From Apophysomyces variabilis (taxonomy: Eukaryota > Mucoromycota > Mucoromycetes > Mucorales > Mucoraceae), in the NCBI GenBank assembly GCA_002749535.1, contig MZZL01000401.1, positions 501,165-565,164 on the forward strand: a stretch of DNA of 64,000 nt, read 5' to 3'. Below are positions 60,921 to 64,000 of the stretch, one piece after another. A program made the translations under genes and the position numbers. Numbering within the stretch: the first letter of the stretch is position 1; every line of letters starts with the position of its first letter. The notes under the pieces were generated by a model. That model searched no databases. It was not told where the DNA came from and saw nothing but the letters and a program-made list of their open reading frames with translations.

Positions 60921-62445
60921 TTAATAAGTACCACTTAAGGCTCGCTCGAGTTGTTTCCGGGCAGGTCCTGCTGCTAGCGGTTGAAATCGTCTTTCCGGAT
61001 CCACAGAGACGCTCTGAGTATTATTCACTAGAGCACATAAATACGCATAGTTCTCGTCGTTCTCTAAATCTTCGGGTTCGCCTACCAAACCTCCGGCCGC
61101 CACTGGCTTCTCTGATTCATTAATATAAGAATTTGCTGTTGAGGATAATGGGTGTAGTCCATGCTCAACGCTTGAAGACGCTGGTACAGCAGAATGATTT
61201 TTTTGAGAATGCAAATCTTCCTTTGATACTTTAGTTGCATCAGATGTTATGTTCTGTTTGTTGCGGAAATTGCTGACTTCCTTAACGATCATTTGACGGA
61301 GTTCGGCCTCGTTAATACATTGCTCAAACGCAAAGTCGCAGACATCTGGCGTCAAAGCTTCTTCTTCAGGCACAGAAAATGGACGTACAAAAGGATGGCT
61401 AAGTGCCTCGCTGACCGGAATACGTAGATGGGGATCGAGCTGTAACATTTGCTGAAGAATATCAATTCCCTCTGGAGGACATTGAGGGAATAGCAGGCTG
61501 AAATCAACAGGCTGATCTGGTGGTGGCTGACCTTCGACCGTGCATAATTGCTGAATATGGGCAGCAATAGAGTCGCACGGATCCCAAAAAGAGATGTCAC
61601 TTGGTAAACCTAGTATTTCCAGAATTTTGTACAGCTGGTCCACGTAGTCATGGCCTTTGAACAACACTTTGCGACCAAGAATCTCTGCGAAAATACAACC
61701 AACAGACCAAACGTCAACTATTACAACAAATTGAGTGATCCGCCCAATGGTATGTCACAAAAGATGCTTACTGAGTTTACTATAATTGTGTGGACTGATC
61801 ATTATTTCCGGAGCTCTGTACCACCTTGTTGTCACATACTCCGTCATGGAACCAATATTGTCTGAGACCCTGTATCCACGAGCCATGCCAAAGTCACAGA
61901 TTTTAATATCGCAATCCCGATTAACCAGGATATTCGCTAAAGAAAGAAACCGCATTAGGACTCCATTCCTTATTGAATTCGTGTCATCCCATACCTGGCT
62001 TCAAATCTCGGTGAATAACATCAGCAGCATGAATATAATTGAGACCAGAGAGGAGTTGATACAGGAACCATTGACCATGTACAATGTCTAAAGGCTGGCT
62101 GGAGTGGATCACATCATGTAGACTTGCATCCATACAATTGAAAATCAGGTAGACCTCATTAAAGTTTTCAGGATTAACAATATCCATATCGAAAAGCTCA
62201 ATGATGCGTGGGTGTCCATTGAAATGTTGTAGCAACTTGATCTCTCGGAGACATCGTTTCGCGATTAAGCGTTTGTCAAACACCTTATAGACCTTCTTGA
62301 TAGCACAGTAGCGGTCTTGTTCTTCGTCACGAGCAGAGCATACCGTTCCATAAGCGCCTGAACCAACTTTACGGATAATACGATACCGAGGACGAATTGT
62401 AAGCGTCTCAGAAGTACCGTCAATCTGAACGGTATAGTGAGACAT
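60921..62445 (-). CDS. SLT2: TEY-type MAP kinase, Slt2/Mpk1-like (cell wall integrity)
   Basis: Three exons (62445-61995, 61936-61772, 61717-60921) encode 470 residues. Kinase motifs are complete: glycine loop [15 protein letters not shown] lysine, HRDLKP, DFG in [11 protein letters not shown], activation loop [15 protein letters not shown] with the TEY dual-phosphorylation site, and [38 protein letters not shown] and [16 protein letters not shown] match Slt2 of the cell wall integrity pathway. A roughly 130-residue Ser/Glu-rich tail follows the kinase domain. The hinge region reads [20 protein letters not shown] where Slt2 normally has ELMEADLHQIIRSGQ, an unusual divergence near the ATP pocket. 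The ATG at 62445 (MSHYTVQ) is preferred over an in-frame one at 62469. Confidence 0.88.
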
Positions 62446-63232
62446 TGAAGTAGATGATCGGCAGAACAAGAAGGAGGAGAAAACCCAGAGAGGCGCAGAT
62501 TTATCTTATCAACAGCAGAAGCTTAAATAGCAGGAGAAAACCCTGAAAAGACTCGTCACGCGTCCAGGCCTACAACGCACGATTTGTCACCCCAAGCCAC
62601 AGTTCATCCATACTGTGAAACATGCGCCATAACGAGGCAAGTATGAGATCGTGGCGCTGATCCTGCTTTGGACTTTCAATTGATTGGGAAACCAACAAAA
62701 TTAACTACTGCCAAATTATGCTCACATATTTTTGTCTTTATGTGTGTGCTACGTAAAACTGATTCTGCGGATTCCCGTTGTTCTTGGCATATCAATCATC
62801 CATCCATCCCTCCTTTCAATCTTACCCTTTTCCCCCTTCTTTCCTTTACCTTTTCAACTCATTGTGACCGATGCAGGTTAACTAGAGGAGCAATATTAGG
62901 ATAGTTTTCGGAGTAATAGTCTCGGTCGACAACTTAAATAAAGTAATCCCGAGGCATGTTTTGTACGACCAGGAGAAATGAACCCAGAATATGATGCGCA
63001 GCCCATTCCGCAGCTCCTCAGATGACCTTTCGGTGGCGCATGCCCAATAAGATTACTGTGCCTCACCACAGGGCAGGATAACAAAACTGAACTGTCTTGA
63101 CAACAGCACTATATAGAACGCGTTACACTGAATATTGCAAACTCGTGTGTGCGTTCCCAAAGTCACAGTCCGAGTTTGGGTTTTTGGGACGCAGGTCTAG
63201 CTTCACCCCACCTCTTTTCTTTTCAAAACGCC
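62446..63232. other. Intergenic, divergent promoter region
   Basis: Separates the MAP kinase (-) from the next gene (+). CT-rich tracts occur at 62805-62860. No gene recognised. Confidence 0.35.
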
Positions 63233-64000
63233 ATGTCTGGAACACTTCCTTGGGACGAAGAAGAACGTCTGAACTTATCCCAGCTTCTGAGCCAGGTAGG
63301 AAACTGGATAGCAGCCTTATTTCGTTTAACTTACGCGTAGAATAGTCTATGCTATCAGCAGAGACACTCGTCTCAAACGAAGATGCACTCGACAAAGCCA
63401 CAGACCATCTAAACTTGCTTCTTAAGCATCAAAAGAGTGGTCAAGCTGTTGGGATATTTGATAAGATGTTCTCTGCGGCCGAAGATGCGATGGAGTCAGA
63501 TGCAGACAAACACGTCTTATCCTTATTGAAAACGTATGTTTCCAGTATGCTTGCAACCTCGGTTGGTGCACATGCGTTTGCCCCAAAGAACAAACACAAG
63601 CACTCAAACAAAGAAGAGGAAGAAGTCGAACAAGAAGAAAAACACTTCTCATGGGCAGAGGTAGCCGCTACCAAGTCTTCCGCATCCGATAATGCTTCAA
63701 ACGATTTCCCATCGCTCGGCACCGACGGTCCAGTTACGCCAAAGCCAACATGGACAGAAGTTGCCGCGTGGCATCAGGAGAAGAACGTTGACGTCTACTA
63801 TGCCGAACGTGCTGAACATAGGCGCGTTCAGCAGATACACGTGGAGTATGGTCACCGGGAGGAGTACAGTTCGTATCGTGGTGGAACATATCTTCGCGGA
63901 GGAAGCTTTCAACCCCGATACCTGGATCACATTCCGAGCAACATCTACTGTATGCCTCTTTTCTTCCCTTCGGAAGAAAGTTACGATGTAATAACGATAG
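63233..64000 (+). CDS. Unknown protein, partial (runs off the window)
   Basis: Exon 1 (ATG at 63233, MSGTLPWDEEERLNLSQLLSQ) joins at CAG|GTAGGA to an exon after AATAG at about 63345. It then reads SMLSAETLVSNEDALDKATD, LNLLLKHQKSG, and a helical region to residue about 85. A Lys/Glu/His-rich stretch follows, then two similar blocks, HFSWAEVAATKSS and PTWTEVAAWHQEK, flanking NDFPSLG. After that comes DVYYAERAEHRRVQQ and a Tyr/Gly/Arg-rich part. A GTATGC donor at 63950 and an AG near the window end suggest a third exon. WAEVAA/DFPSL motifs occur in RNA-associated and Smr-domain proteins, but no domain could be assigned. The 3' end is missing. Confidence 0.6.

Overview
This window is nuclear DNA of a fungus. 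Genes are compact, lie on both strands, and are split by many short introns (mostly about 45-70 nt, GT..AG, several with GTTAG-type donors). The gene set (ILV6, MET22/HAL2, SAL1, TOM20, SLT2-type MAP kinase, PSE1, JIP5, UTP18, LIM-RhoGAP, Kre9/Knh1-like wall protein) is fungal. A kinesin-13-like motor, a UDP-glucuronosyltransferase-type gene with a membrane tail and the transposon types point to an early-diverging, Mucoromycota-like species. That placement is inference; genus cannot be read from the sequence.

Layout. 1-650: 3' end of a LINE retrotransposon with its poly-A tail. 0.9-2.2 kb: kinesin (-). 2.6-4.1 kb: a MITE-like element and a Tc1/IS630-like transposase remnant. 4.7-6.6 kb: UTP18 (+). 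8.3-9.4 kb: Golgi-type glycosyltransferase (-). 10.3-11.4 kb: ILV6 (-) with an exact Gcn4-type site upstream. 12.1-14.8 kb: a divergent pair, a macrodomain gene (-) and MET22/HAL2 (+), sharing about 280 bp. 15.6-17.4 kb: Ca-regulated mitochondrial carrier (+). 18.7-19.6 kb: ribosomal protein uL2 (-). 19.9-21.5 kb: a TOM20 import receptor fused in one reading frame to a MYND/SET module (-). 23.5-24.7 kb: an intronless, bacterial-style AA10 LPMO plus GbpA2-like protein (-). 24.8-31.7 kb: gene-poor transposon debris, a poly-A run and a 354-nt N gap. 31.8 kb: tRNA-Lys(CTT). 32.8-36.3 kb: LIM-LIM-C1-RhoGAP (-). 36.3-41.5 kb: gene desert. 41.5-53.4 kb: JIP5 (+), PSE1 importin (-), an unknown coiled-coil protein (-), an RTC3/SBDS-like protein (-) and RVB2 (+). 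53.6-54.6 kb: Kre9/Knh1-like wall protein (-). 57.9-59.6 kb: UDP-glycosyltransferase (+). 60.9-62.4 kb: TEY MAP kinase (-). 63.2 kb to the end: partial unknown gene (+).

The genes mostly serve housekeeping. UTP18, uL2, JIP5, PSE1, RVB2 and the SBDS-like protein all touch ribosome production or import. The MAP kinase, RhoGAP, Knh1-like protein and LPMO touch the wall. The most unusual items are the TOM20-MYND-SET fusion with a degenerate SET core, the bacterial-architecture LPMO, genes built with coding exons of 6-23 nt, and a roughly 200-bp inverted-repeat element present three times. All gene models were spliced by hand from the sequence; where I give exon coordinates, the exon lengths sum to whole codons unless I say otherwise.
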